In this document: positions 1 to 6,966 of the stretch, one piece after another
How the letters are laid out: each line of letters starts with the position of its first letter
Numbering within the stretch: position 1 is the first letter of the stretch
DNA from: Oscillospiraceae bacterium
GTDB taxonomy: Bacteria; Bacillota; Clostridia; Oscillospirales; Ruminococcaceae
Assembly: GCA_015066115.1 (NCBI GenBank)
Contig: SVOZ01000005.1
Span: 1-64,000 of the forward strand
Reading direction: 5' to 3'
DNA: 64,000 bases
Notes under the pieces: model-generated
Told to the model about the DNA's origin: nothing
Database searches by the model: none
What the model saw: only the letters and a program-made list of their open reading frames with translations
Made by a program: the position numbers and the translations under genes

Positions 1-98
1 AATCCTCTGTTGATCACCTGCCCCTCCATAGGTCTACCTGAGGAGTGGCAGAATACAAGATTATTGTTGGTGTATTCGTCTCCAAAAAGCTCAATCAT
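1..98 (-). pseudogene. Tyrosine recombinase (integrase) catalytic-domain fragment, runs off the window edge
   Basis: The minus strand from 98 encodes about 32 residues in view, beginning MIELFGDEY and containing NLVFCHSSGRP and QVINRG. This resembles the stretch of phage/ICE tyrosine integrases that lies between the first catalytic Arg and the HxxR box, where the LVF...GRP...NR pattern is typical. The ATG overlaps the stop of the upstream small HTH gene (ATGA), and an in-frame TGA lies just upstream. The arm-binding and core-binding domains are therefore missing, so this is probably a 5'-truncated integrase or a deletion junction. Only 98 bases are visible, so an unrelated protein starting here cannot be excluded. 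Confidence 0.45.
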
Positions 99-283
99 TT
101 GTCAAAGCTCTTTTTTACTATTCGGTAGCCTTTATCGACTTTAACAGCCTTAAAGCAACCTCGTTCAATGAGTTTGTAGACCGTCTGACGGACTACACCA
201 AGTATCTGCATTACTTCCTCAACGGAGTAGCTTTTCTTCTGAGAAGTCCCGTTGAGTTCTTTAACCCTTGTTTCAATCGACAT
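95..283 (-). CDS. Excisionase-like small helix-turn-helix protein
   Basis: A 62-residue protein starting MSIETRVKEL. An excisionase/MerR-like winged HTH covers about residues 15-60 (SVEEVMQILGV, TVYKLIERG, GYRIVKKSF), the layout of recombination directionality factors in Gram-positive ICEs. I chose the ATG at 283 because AGGAGG sits 9 nt upstream; the ATG at 301 overlaps that site. The start overlaps the stop of the upstream HTH gene by 11 bp, suggesting translational coupling. The C-terminus stops at SFDK, where relatives usually continue with a Trp-containing tail, so the end may be truncated. It could act on excision or as a transcriptional regulator; its partner is unknown. Confidence 0.6.
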   Translation of the reverse strand: MSIETRVKELNGTSQKKSYSVEEVMQILGVVRQTVYKLIERGCFKAVKVDKGYRIVKKSFDK

Positions 284-968
284 AATCTTCAACCTCCTCA
301 ATTTCCATTACTTTTTTGAATTTGTCTTGAGAAGCGTACCACTTTTCAAAACTTTCTCTGCTGATGTGTCTGTGACCGTCAACCCATATAAAATCGACAA
401 TGCCATTGTTCATCAGGTCGTTTGCTGTGCTTCTCGGAATACCTAAAACCTTTGCAACGGTAAGAGGTGTAACTGTTTTACCGTGATTTTTGCCGGGTCT
501 TTCGCCATTGACCTTTTTATAGTGAAATTGGCTTGCGTACCATTCCTCAAAGCTTTCAACATCAATTCGTATCTTGCCGAAAACCAAGAACTTCTTGAAC
601 AAGTTTTGACCGATGAGCCTATACGAAGCAGTCTTGCCTAGTCCGAGAATACGACTCATATCTCTGACGGTCATCGTCTTTTTGTTCTGATAGGTCGTCA
701 TAGCGATTACGATATTCTTGTTTTCTTCCACGCTCTTTTTAGAAGCACGGTACTCGTTGCCGACACGATGAACTTTGAACAATCCTGATTTCAGGAGTTT
801 CCGAGCTTCATCTTCGGAAAGAGATAGTATAGTCTGTATCTCAGCTACTGAATAAGTTTCCCATTCGATGTCCTTGATCTCTCTGCCCTGAACCTTTTCG
901 TTAAAATATTCGGTCATCAACTGACGATCGTTGTTACGGTTGAAGTTCTCAACTCGCTCCGTGAACAT
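273..968 (-). CDS. Protein with three tandem excisionase-type HTH units
   Basis: 231 residues. Three similar DNA-binding units can be seen: about residues 38-80 (YSVAEIQTIL, VHRVGNEYRASKKS), about 95-140 (MTVRDMSRILGL, FGKIRIDVESFEEWY) and about 165-215 (LTVAKVLGIPRSTA, VDGHRHISRESFEKWY). Each has the alpha-turn-alpha plus basic wing of excisionase/MerR-like domains, and the last two end in the same ESFEEWYASQ-type motif. Such multi-HTH proteins sit beside parA in Firmicutes conjugative elements. The role is likely DNA binding in element maintenance or regulation, but no function is established. It overlaps parA by 20 bp and the next HTH gene by 11 bp, so the three genes are coupled. Confidence 0.6.
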   Translation of the reverse strand: MFTERVENFNRNNDRQLMTEYFNEKVQGREIKDIEWETYSVAEIQTILSLSEDEARKLLKSGLFKVHRVGNEYRASKKSVEENKNIVIAMTTYQNKKTMTVRDMSRILGLGKTASYRLIGQNLFKKFLVFGKIRIDVESFEEWYASQFHYKKVNGERPGKNHGKTVTPLTVAKVLGIPRSTANDLMNNGIVDFIWVDGHRHISRESFEKWYASQDKFKKVMEIEEVEDYVD

Positions 969-1689
969 AGGCGTAAATGCTTTTACCTTTGGAACTTACC
1001 TCTGCCGCTTTGATTGCAATGGGAATGTGGGTGTTATATATCTTGATATAACTACCAAAGTTCTCACGTAAAGCATCTATGGTGCTTTTGGCAAGATTTG
1101 TTCTGTTGTCTACAAGGGTTAAGAGAATACCGTCTATGCTGAGTTTAGGATTGATATGCCTCTTTACCTTTGTGATAGTTCTCATCAACTGTGTCATACA
1201 CTTCGCCGGAAGGTAATGAGCCTGAACGGGAATGATTACGCTATCTGCCGCCGATAAAGCATTGAGAGTCATCATACCGAGCGAAGGTGAGCAGTCTATT
1301 ATGATATAATCGTAATTGTGCTTTACTTCATTCAGGTAGTTTCTCAAAATGGCTTCACGGTTCATTGCAGTTACAAGACTGATTTCAAAATCAAATAAAT
1401 CACTACTTGAAGGAATAATATCCACACCTTCTTTGTGATGTAGAATGCCCTTCATAGGGTCTTTGCATTTATCCTGCATAACTTCAACCATTTTGTCCGG
1501 CAACGCAATAGGAAGGTTATCTGCGTCTTGCCAACCAAGACAAGTTGTGAGGTCGCCCTGTGGATCGGCATCTACAAGGAGAACCTTCTTACCTTGCATA
1601 GCTAATCCTACACCTAAGTTAACGGTGGTAGTTGTTTTTCCAACACCGCCTTTTTGATTACATACAGCAACCGTTTTACAGTTTAGCAT
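949..1689 (-). CDS. parA: ParA-family partition ATPase of the mobile element
   Basis: 246 residues. A deviant Walker A motif, KGGVGKTTTTVNL, lies at residues 13-25, with DADPQGDLT near 41 and IIIDCSPS near 130. This is the ParA/Soj/MinD P-loop ATPase family, which positions or stabilises low-copy DNA. ATG start at 1689 with GGAGC upstream. The family normally ends with a conserved segment after SIYAY (roughly DPxGKVAxAYxxLTxEV). Here the frame ends eight residues after SIYA, so the last helix is missing or replaced. No parB follows; the partner position is taken by the multi-HTH protein. Two inverted repeats upstream (1715-1735, 1743-1764) may be autoregulatory operators. Confidence 0.85.
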   Translation of the reverse strand: MLNCKTVAVCNQKGGVGKTTTTVNLGVGLAMQGKKVLLVDADPQGDLTTCLGWQDADNLPIALPDKMVEVMQDKCKDPMKGILHHKEGVDIIPSSSDLFDFEISLVTAMNREAILRNYLNEVKHNYDYIIIDCSPSLGMMTLNALSAADSVIIPVQAHYLPAKCMTQLMRTITKVKRHINPKLSIDGILLTLVDNRTNLAKSTIDALRENFGSYIKIYNTHIPIAIKAAEVSSKGKSIYAYVHGAS

Positions 1690-2170
1690 TACTTATGCTC
1701 CTTTCGTTAGATTTAGCATCCTAATATAAGATGCTATGTAAAGACCAAAGCGTGTACTTTGGTCGTATGTTATTTTTGCAATATTTGTCCTCAACACCCC
1801 TTGCTATAGGAAGTACATAGGTAGCGATGTGCTACATCGCTTCATAGGAATTTCACCTCTGCCGGGTTCTCCGCCAGCTCCGTAGAGAAGTATCATTATG
1901 ATTCTGACTGTCATCGCCGTATTAGGGGCAACCTGATATTTATAACGGGGGTTCTCGCTCATTCCAATAAAGGAAGTCGTGGCGTACTCGTTAAAGTGGC
2001 TAATCATCAGAAATAAAGTCCTACGTACCTGATATTCAATTTTCAAGGATCATTGAAAAAGTTGCTCCTAATCGGAGTTAGCAACGAACCCTTTCACTTA
2101 TTTGGAATTACACCCCCGAAATGCACCCCCTATTTTTTGAAAAAAGTTAAAAATTTTTTGCAACAAAAAA

Positions 2171-2202
2171 AGCCGCCTACTCCGATAAGGGAATAGACGG
2201 CT
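2171..2202 (-). terminator. Rho-independent terminator inside the mobile element
   Basis: On the minus strand a 13-bp stem (arms 2171-2183 and 2190-2202, two G:U pairs) with a 6-nt loop is followed by TTTTTTTGTTG. It would end a leftward transcript coming from the 2210-2500 region, although no clear gene is seen there. Confidence 0.7.
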
Positions 2203-2317
2203 CTGAATTTTCGCTCAGTTAGTGAAATATAAAATTGTATATATAAATGTAGATGAATGTAGAGAACAAATTGTTCATTAAATAAAAGAAAAAACCGAAT
2301 AACAATCGCCTTTAAAA

Positions 2318-2476
2318 TTAGCAAGATTTTTAGCTGAGAAATCCCTTTTCTTAGCAGAGTGGGTGAAATTCTTTGCATAATAACATTTTTCTTGCTAATT
2401 TTTATTAGCAAAGCGTTCGCCTAAGTAGGTGATCGTTCCATAGTTCACAGTTCATTAGCAGACAGACTCTTGCTAA
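2318..2476. repeat. Cluster of TTAGCA motifs, possible recombinase arm-type sites
   Basis: Seven short sites are found within 160 bp: TTAGCAAGA (2318), TTAGCTGAG (2330), TTAGCAGAG (2351), CTTGCTAA (2391-2398, inverted), TTAGCAAAG (2405), TTAGCAGAC (2455) and CTTGCTAA (2469-2476, inverted). They lie 85-240 bp from the tRNA and the candidate crossover repeat. Tyrosine integrases bind short arm-type repeats in this position, so a role in integration or excision is inferred. They could also be iterons or chance AT-rich repeats. Confidence 0.4.
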
Positions 2477-2506
2477 GAATTTTCTGCATTGAATTTTAAA
2501 AGCTTA

Positions 2507-2552
2507 GAAAAAAAGAAAGCCTGAAAACCTTGTAAAATCAAGGCTTTCAGGC
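2507..2552 (-). terminator. Terminator of the tRNA-Arg transcript
   Basis: The minus strand forms a 14-bp stem (2519-2532 with 2539-2552, one G:U pair) and a 6-nt loop, followed by TTTCTTTTTTT. It begins 8 bp after the CCA end of the complete tRNA-Arg. Confidence 0.85.
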
Positions 2553-2560
2553 ATTGTTTG

Positions 2561-2635
2561 TGGCACCCCCTGCGAGAATCGAACTCACAACTAACCCTTA
2601 GGAGGGGTTTATTATATCCATTTAACTAAGGGGGC
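2561..2635 (-). tRNA. tRNA-Arg, anticodon CCU
   Basis: 75 nt including an encoded CCA. The acceptor arms GCCCCCT and AGGGGGT pair (first pair G:U). The D arm is GTTA/TAAT. The anticodon stem AACCC/GGGTT holds loop CTCCTAA, giving anticodon CCU. The T arm is GTGAG/CTCGC with loop TTCGATT. No stem mismatch is seen, so it should be functional. It sits on the element side of the 32-bp repeat shared with the half tRNA at 2717-2759, and a terminator follows at once. No strong promoter is visible in the 77 bp between the two, so it is probably read from the promoter at 2775-2803. Confidence 0.9.
2597..2628. repeat. 32-bp direct repeat, copy within the complete tRNA-Arg
   Basis: Perfectly identical to 2721-2752, with the same orientation. 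It covers tRNA positions 8 to 39, that is the D arm, anticodon loop and part of the anticodon stem. Tyrosine integrases often use this part of a tRNA gene as the crossover core. Confidence 0.9.
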
Positions 2636-2716
2636 TTCTAAAAAATATATAACAATATTCAATTATATAATAACTCGTTATCAATCGCTTTTGCCACAAA
2701 GGTGATTGTTATAACA

Positions 2717-2759
2717 AACTCTTAGGAGGGGTTTATTATATCCATTTAACTATGGAGGC
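2717..2759 (-). pseudogene. 5' half of a second tRNA-Arg(CCU), 3' half missing
   Basis: Starting at 2759 on the minus strand, the sequence reads GCCTCCA, then the same D arm and anticodon loop (CTCCTAA) as the complete gene, and diverges after the loop (GAGTT instead of GGGTT). No partner TGGAGGC for its acceptor strand is found nearby, so it cannot fold as a tRNA. A full promoter lies 16 bp upstream. The simplest reading is the host tRNA gene cut by element insertion, with its 3' half now at the far, unseen end of the element. Confidence 0.75.
2721..2752. repeat. 32-bp direct repeat, candidate attachment-site core
   Basis: Identical to 2597-2628, within the half tRNA. A perfect 12-bp palindrome TTGTTATAACAA (2706-2717) lies 4 bp to the left. 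The likely element-chromosome boundary is within or next to this repeat. Confidence 0.6.
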
Positions 2760-2774
2760 GTAAAGTGCCTATTT

Positions 2775-2803
2775 ATATTACTACATTTCGGCGGTTTTGT
2801 CAA
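2775..2803 (-). promoter_or_regulatory. Promoter of the disrupted tRNA-Arg
   Basis: Minus-strand -35 TTGACA (2798-2803), 17-bp spacer, -10 TAATAT (2775-2780). The half tRNA starts 16 bp downstream. With no terminator before 2552, transcription should run through the half gene into the complete tRNA. Confidence 0.85.
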
Positions 2804-2828
2804 TCATAGCTTTGTAAATTAAAGTAAA

Positions 2829-2857
2829 TTGACTTTTGTGCCGCAAGGTGCTAAAAT
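2829..2857 (+). promoter_or_regulatory. Promoter of the hydroxyacid dehydrogenase gene
   Basis: -35 TTGACT (2829-2834), 17-bp spacer, -10 TAAAAT (2852-2857). The start codon is about 35 bp downstream. Confidence 0.75.
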
Positions 2858-2892
2858 ACCCTTAGAAGCCAAGGAAAAGAGGTTTTTAATTT

Positions 2893-3852
2893 ATGAAGAT
2901 AGTTGTTCTGGACGGGCAGTCACTTGCCGCGAACGACTTAGATTACAGCGCCTTTGCTCAATTTGGAGAGCTCACTGTTTACAACAACACCAAAAACGAG
3001 GACGCTATATCACGAATCGGTAACAGCGATATTGTTCTGACAAACAAGGTTGTTATTTCGCGAGAGGTTATTGAAAACTGCCCCTCGGTGCGCCTTATCA
3101 TAGTTATGGCAACAGGCTACAATGTTATCGACCTTGAGGCCGCAAAGGACCACGGCGTTACCGTTACAAACATTCCTGCCTATTCCACAAACTCGGTGGC
3201 TCAATATGTTTTTGCCTGCATTTTAAATTACTGCAACCGCATAAGCGAGCACGCAGACGATGTTAAAGGCGGCGGCTGGATAAAGAGCGAGCCCTTTTCT
3301 TATCGCATTGCTCCGCTTTACGAGCTTGCAGGCAAAACCATTGGTATCATAGGCTTTGGAGCAATCGGCAAGACTGTTGCTAAAATTGCAAAAGCCTTTG
3401 ATATGAATGTTCTTATTTATTCAAGGACCATTTATCCGCAGTTTGAAACGCCCGCTCTTAAATTTGTTGACCTTAACACACTGCTTGAAAACTCGGACTT
3501 TGTTTCGCTTCACTGTCCCTTAACTGCCGCCACCCAAAATCTCATTGGTGCTGAGCAGCTTAAGAAAATGAAGAAAAGCGCAATGCTTATAAACTCGGCA
3601 AGAGGCGCTGTTATAAATGAGCAGGATCTTGCAAACGCACTTAAAGACGGCACAATTGCGGCGGCGGCGCTTGATGTTCTCTGCCACGAGCCCATGCAGG
3701 AGAGCTGTCCCTTAAAAGATGCTCCAAACTGTGTTATAACACCGCACATTGCCTGGGCACCCTTAGAAACAAGGCAGAGGCTTATGGACATCGCGGTAAA
3801 CAATCTTATCAGCTTTTTAAACGGTACTCCTCAGAACACCGTTAATTTATAG
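2893..3852 (+). CDS. D-2-hydroxyacid dehydrogenase (glycerate dehydrogenase-like)
   Basis: 319 residues, normal for the NAD-dependent D-isomer 2-hydroxyacid dehydrogenase family, which reduces 2-keto acids such as hydroxypyruvate. The Rossmann fold shows GFGAIG near residue 155. The catalytic Arg is in NSARGAV, the Glu in LDVLCHEP and the His in TPHIAW. ATG start with an AAGAGG site upstream. It is the first chromosomal gene beyond the element boundary and has its own promoter. The exact substrate cannot be told; the overall pattern is closest to glycerate/hydroxypyruvate reductases. A membrane protein gene follows after 16 bp, possibly co-transcribed. Confidence 0.88.
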   Translation: MKIVVLDGQSLAANDLDYSAFAQFGELTVYNNTKNEDAISRIGNSDIVLTNKVVISREVIENCPSVRLIIVMATGYNVIDLEAAKDHGVTVTNIPAYSTNSVAQYVFACILNYCNRISEHADDVKGGGWIKSEPFSYRIAPLYELAGKTIGIIGFGAIGKTVAKIAKAFDMNVLIYSRTIYPQFETPALKFVDLNTLLENSDFVSLHCPLTAATQNLIGAEQLKKMKKSAMLINSARGAVINEQDLANALKDGTIAAAALDVLCHEPMQESCPLKDAPNCVITPHIAWAPLETRQRLMDIAVNNLISFLNGTPQNTVNL

Positions 3853-3868
3853 AGAAAGAGGGTTTTAT

Positions 3869-4501
3869 ATGTCGGCTCTTTTTATTTTGTTTATTATCGG
3901 AATATATTTTATGCTGTTTGTGTTTCTTATTGCCGCATATATATTCCAAGGCATTTCAATTTTAAATCTTTGCAAAAAACTAAACATTTCTAACGGCGGA
4001 CTTGGATTTGTGCCCTTTGCAAGTGTCTACAAGCTCGGCCAGATCGCTGATCGCTCAAGCGCGGCATACAGAGAAAAAAAGCATTACGCCCGTCTGCTTT
4101 TAATTTTGCAGATAGTGATGAGTTTTCTTTACATTCCCTTTTATATCCTTACGTTTATTTTATCGGCAAACAACGTGGGACTTTACACAAAATACGGACA
4201 GGATTTTCGTTTTAACGACTCGTTTGCTGTTTCGATCGTTCTGACCTATGTTCTTATAGCACTTGCGATCATGGCAATGTCAATTATTTTTTCTATCTTT
4301 GTATACATAGCATGCCATAAAATATACAGGCTCTTTGTGCCTCAGAACGCAGTTTTATTTCTTATATTATCAATATTATTTGGCTTCAACTGGCTTTTCC
4401 TCTTTATTGCAAGCCGCAAAAATCCCTGCTATCCGCAGGTCATACAAAGCTTTTACCCATCACCCGCAGTTTCAAACCCCGAGCCAACCACTCAACAATA
4501 A
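3869..4501 (+). CDS. Membrane protein of unknown function, four predicted helices
   Basis: 210 residues. Hydrophobic helices lie at about residues 5-27, 72-96, 122-148 and 160-180, with a Pro/Ser/Gln-rich cytoplasmic-looking tail. A conserved-looking segment GGLGFVPFASVYKLGQIAD follows the first helix, a pattern I have seen in uncharacterised Clostridia membrane proteins. I do not recognise a named family. It lies 16 bp after the dehydrogenase and 14 bp before a lipoprotein gene, so all three may form one transcript that ends at 5007. Confidence 0.65.
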   Translation: MSALFILFIIGIYFMLFVFLIAAYIFQGISILNLCKKLNISNGGLGFVPFASVYKLGQIADRSSAAYREKKHYARLLLILQIVMSFLYIPFYILTFILSANNVGLYTKYGQDFRFNDSFAVSIVLTYVLIALAIMAMSIIFSIFVYIACHKIYRLFVPQNAVLFLILSILFGFNWLFLFIASRKNPCYPQVIQSFYPSPAVSNPEPTTQQ

Positions 4502-4515
4502 AGGAGAAGAAAATT

Positions 4516-4977
4516 ATGAAAAAGCTTTTTATTTTATCCTTAGCAGCTTGTCTGTGCCTGTGTTTTTCTGCCTGCGCTGACAAAGGTGCGCAAGACGACG
4601 ACTCTTCCACAATAGTGTCTTCCAGCTCACAATCACAAACACAGTCCGGCTCAGGATCCGGCAACGAGATTAACAGCACCGGAGGCGACAACAAGATTGA
4701 AAGCGATGTTCAAAGCGAGATTTACGACGACATTGACGACGTTTTCGAAACTGTTTCCAAAGATCCCACCAGCTCTCAAGGCTCCTCACAACAGGAAAAC
4801 TCCTCCAAAGCTCCCTCAAATAGTTCTTCAAGCAGACCTTCGAGCAGTTCTTCGAGCAGACCTTCAAGCAGTTCCTCAAGCAAGCCTTCGGGCTCTGAGG
4901 ACACCCAAAGCAGCTCGAACAGCACCTCATCATATTACAGAAAGCCTCCCGTTGAAACAGAAGACGATATATTCTAA
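4516..4977 (+). CDS. Serine-rich lipoprotein of unknown function
   Basis: 153 residues. A lipoprotein signal peptide with lipobox FSAC puts the lipidated Cys at about residue 20. The rest is low-complexity Ser, Asp, Glu and Pro with no recognisable domain. DNA at 4831-4885 has a 24-bp tandem unit coding RPSSSSSS-type repeats. AAAGGAGAAG lies upstream of the ATG. The mature protein is probably a disordered extracellular tether. Function unknown. Confidence 0.65.
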   Translation: MKKLFILSLAACLCLCFSACADKGAQDDDSSTIVSSSSQSQTQSGSGSGNEINSTGGDNKIESDVQSEIYDDIDDVFETVSKDPTSSQGSSQQENSSKAPSNSSSSRPSSSSSSRPSSSSSSKPSGSEDTQSSSNSTSSYYRKPPVETEDDIF

Positions 4978-4983
4978 ACAAAT

Positions 4984-5015
4984 AAGCCGACGCAATAGCG
5001 TCGGCTTTCTTTATT
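4984..5015. terminator. Bidirectional terminator between convergent genes
   Basis: Stem AAGCCGACGC / GCGTCGGCTT (4984-4993, 4998-5007) with loop AATA. A T-rich tail follows on the plus strand. The minus-strand gene ending at 5014 also stops here. Confidence 0.8.
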
Positions 5016-5808
5016 ATTCTTTTTCGGACGATGTTATGTCACTTTCTGTTTCGGTTTTTGAGATGCCGCTTGATGCGGTGTCGCTGGAAGTTTGCAAGGT
5101 CTGCGAGCTTGTATTATCGCTATCCTCGTTAGAATCAAGCACGGCAGTGATAACATATTTATCCTTGCCTGTTTTTTCAAGAACATAAAACATCGTTTTA
5201 TCGGGTTCGGCATCCTCTGAGGAAGCGCCGATATTTGTAGTTGATGATATGTAGGCCACAGTCAAGGTGTATTTCTTTCCTCTATGGCTTATTTTATCGA
5301 CCCTCGGCTGATACTGCATGGTATAACCCATAGGCGGAACGACATAGGAAGAGCTTTCCTCATCAAACTCAAAGTTTATACTGGTGTTTCCAAAGGTCTG
5401 GTGAGAGAGCGAGACATCGCTTCCGAAAAGGCTTGCCGCAGAAACGTCAAGGTCACTTGACGGGATAAGCATCATTCCAAACTCATCCTGCGGATAGCTT
5501 TCAGAATCGCCTATATTGGTTATTAAATTCCACATTGATGACATAAGCAGAACGTGTTCATCCGCCTTTGAGATTTCGGAAAATGCCACGGGATCGACCA
5601 TTACAACAGGAGAGATGAACTGCTCAAACTTAAGCTTTTGCTCGGTGTCGTCAAAAATCGAAGCAACAAAGCCAACAATCAGCGAGATCACCGTTACAAC
5701 ACCGACAAGGGCAAAGGCGAGCACGCTACCGCCCATAATAATCGTGTTTCTCTTCTTTACTGCCTCGGCATTTGCCGAAGACAGCTTTTTTTCTTTCATT
5801 TTTTTCAT
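5014..5808 (-). CDS. Single-pass membrane protein with extracellular domain, unknown function
   Basis: 264 residues. A short basic N-terminus is followed by one transmembrane helix at about residues 25-48 (IIMGGSVLAFALVGVVTVIS). An extracellular mixed alpha/beta region follows to about 225 and then a Ser/Thr-rich tail. There is no lipobox and no recognised domain. It has its own promoter at 5838-5866 and lies downstream of spoIID on the same strand. The AGGAG ribosome site is visible 6 nt before the ATG. No function is proposed. Confidence 0.6.
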   Translation of the reverse strand: MKKMKEKKLSSANAEAVKKRNTIIMGGSVLAFALVGVVTVISLIVGFVASIFDDTEQKLKFEQFISPVVMVDPVAFSEISKADEHVLLMSSMWNLITNIGDSESYPQDEFGMMLIPSSDLDVSAASLFGSDVSLSHQTFGNTSINFEFDEESSSYVVPPMGYTMQYQPRVDKISHRGKKYTLTVAYISSTTNIGASSEDAEPDKTMFYVLEKTGKDKYVITAVLDSNEDSDNTSSQTLQTSSDTASSGISKTETESDITSSEKE

Positions 5809-5837
5809 AAAAAACTCCTAAACATAGGTTTTTTTAT

Positions 5838-5866
5838 ATTTTAGCACACAAAAAGAAAAAAAACAA
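5838..5866 (-). promoter_or_regulatory. Promoter for the membrane protein at 5014-5808
   Basis: Minus-strand -35 TTGTTT (5861-5866), 17-bp spacer, -10 TAAAAT (5838-5843). Confidence 0.55.
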
Positions 5867-5869
5867 GTG

Positions 5870-6790
5870 TTATTGCTTTTTACGCATTACAGATGTATCT
5901 TTATAATAATGTTTCAGGATCTCTTTAAAGTCGCTTCCCTGCCTTGCCATAAAATCGGCGCCATACTGACTAATTCCAACCGCGTGACCATAGCCTTTTA
6001 CTGTAAAAACCACATTGCCCCCGCTTAAAGAAACCGAAAAAGCGGCTGAGCGCAGAGAAAAAATCTCTCTTAGTTTTTGTCCGCTTAGCTTTATGTTTCC
6101 TGCCATTGCCGACAAAACGGTTCCGCTCTCGGAAAACTCAAACTCTGTAAGCAAAAGACTATCATCCTCAGGCAGAAAAATTTCGGGAAACTCCTTTTTT
6201 AAAATGCTTCGCACCTCTTGCGGCGCAAAGCTTTTTTGGGACTTAAGGTTTGGGCTAAAGGTGTCACCCTCGCTTTCTACTGCCACAAGATAAGGCACCT
6301 TTTGGCCCCAGACATTTTCTGCCGCCTCGGTTTTGCCGCCGCTCATAGAGTGGTAAGCCGCCGCTATCGGCGCATTATTATATGTAATGACAAGTCCTAA
6401 AACGCTGTCGACTGCGTTGCACATTTTCTCATAATAGACCTCAAAGCTTTTGCCCCATCTCTCCTCAAGCGTTTGCTTTGATATATAGCCCTGATTTTCT
6501 TTTGAATTTATCTCTGCATTATATTTTTCCAGTGCGCATTTACTGCGAAATGCGTTTGTATAAATTGCTGCCGCCTGCGCCTTTAGCGCCTCTATGTGAA
6601 AGGTCGGCGGCATTTCACTGCAAAGCGCACCAATTACATATTCTCTTTCGGAAAGCTCTATTTCTTTATTTAAGGCAGCATCATAAATGGTAAACGAGGC
6701 CTGCTGCTGGGGGTTGAATATAAAAACGGCAAGTGGGATAAGAGCAAGCATCAAAAACACGGCACAGAATTTTTTAAAAATTTCTTTCAT
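5870..6790 (-). CDS. spoIID: Stage II sporulation protein D (SpoIID)
   Basis: 306 residues from the chosen ATG at 6790 (MKEIFKKF), which lies 9 nt after GGGG of AAGGGGAAG; further upstream ATGs sit on or before this site. One N-terminal transmembrane helix (about residues 8-27) is followed by the SpoIID/LytB domain with AYHSMSGGKTEAAENVWG. SpoIID is a lytic transglycosylase of the mother-cell membrane that degrades peptidoglycan during engulfment with SpoIIM, SpoIIP and SpoIIQ. A SigE promoter is expected, but I could not identify a convincing one. The divergent gene at 6967 shares the upstream region. Confidence 0.88.
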   Translation of the reverse strand: MKEIFKKFCAVFLMLALIPLAVFIFNPQQQASFTIYDAALNKEIELSEREYVIGALCSEMPPTFHIEALKAQAAAIYTNAFRSKCALEKYNAEINSKENQGYISKQTLEERWGKSFEVYYEKMCNAVDSVLGLVITYNNAPIAAAYHSMSGGKTEAAENVWGQKVPYLVAVESEGDTFSPNLKSQKSFAPQEVRSILKKEFPEIFLPEDDSLLLTEFEFSESGTVLSAMAGNIKLSGQKLREIFSLRSAAFSVSLSGGNVVFTVKGYGHAVGISQYGADFMARQGSDFKEILKHYYKDTSVMRKKQ

Positions 6791-6966
6791 TTGCATCTTC
6801 CCCTTTTTATTACAGGCGGCCGCTATTGACTTTAAAGGCAAATTGTTTTAAAATATAACAAGGATTTATAATAAAAAGACAAGCCGCTTATAAAATCTAT
6901 GTGATTTTTCAAAAAAATATGCCGACGGTGTCGGCACACAGCTTTTATATATCAGGAGATGTTGTT

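Larger units (their letters stand above)
1690..2560. other. Long stretch near the element end with no convincing gene
   Basis: Upstream of parA lie an inverted repeat AGCATC-N9-GATGCT (1715-1735) and GACCAAAG-N6-CTTTGGTC (1743-1764), both plausible parA operators. Another inverted repeat is GTTGCT...AGCAAC at 2059-2083. A minus-strand frame of 80 codons (1804-2046) has no clear ribosome site. A minus-strand terminator lies at 2171-2202, an array of TTAGCA motifs at 2318-2476, and the tRNA terminator at 2507-2552. The stretch is otherwise AT-rich and seems non-coding, as expected close to an attachment site. Confidence 0.5.

Noticed and set aside
1804..2046. 80-codon minus-strand frame upstream of parA
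   Set aside because: It has no ribosome site at either candidate ATG and no recognised domain. It may be a relic; mentioned only in the intergenic entry.
2130..2411. 93-codon minus-strand frame near the element end
   Set aside because: It reads straight through a strong terminator hairpin (2171-2202), overlaps the TTAGCA array, and has AT-rich composition typical of chance frames.
6921..6935. Hairpin GCCGAC-GGT-GTCGGC between spoIID and the divergent gene
   Set aside because: No T-tract follows on either strand and no upstream transcript would need ending there; possibly chance.
6901..6966. GTG 22 codons upstream as start of the membrane protein at 6967
   Set aside because: No ribosome site precedes it, while AGGAG stands 8 nt before the TTG at 6967.
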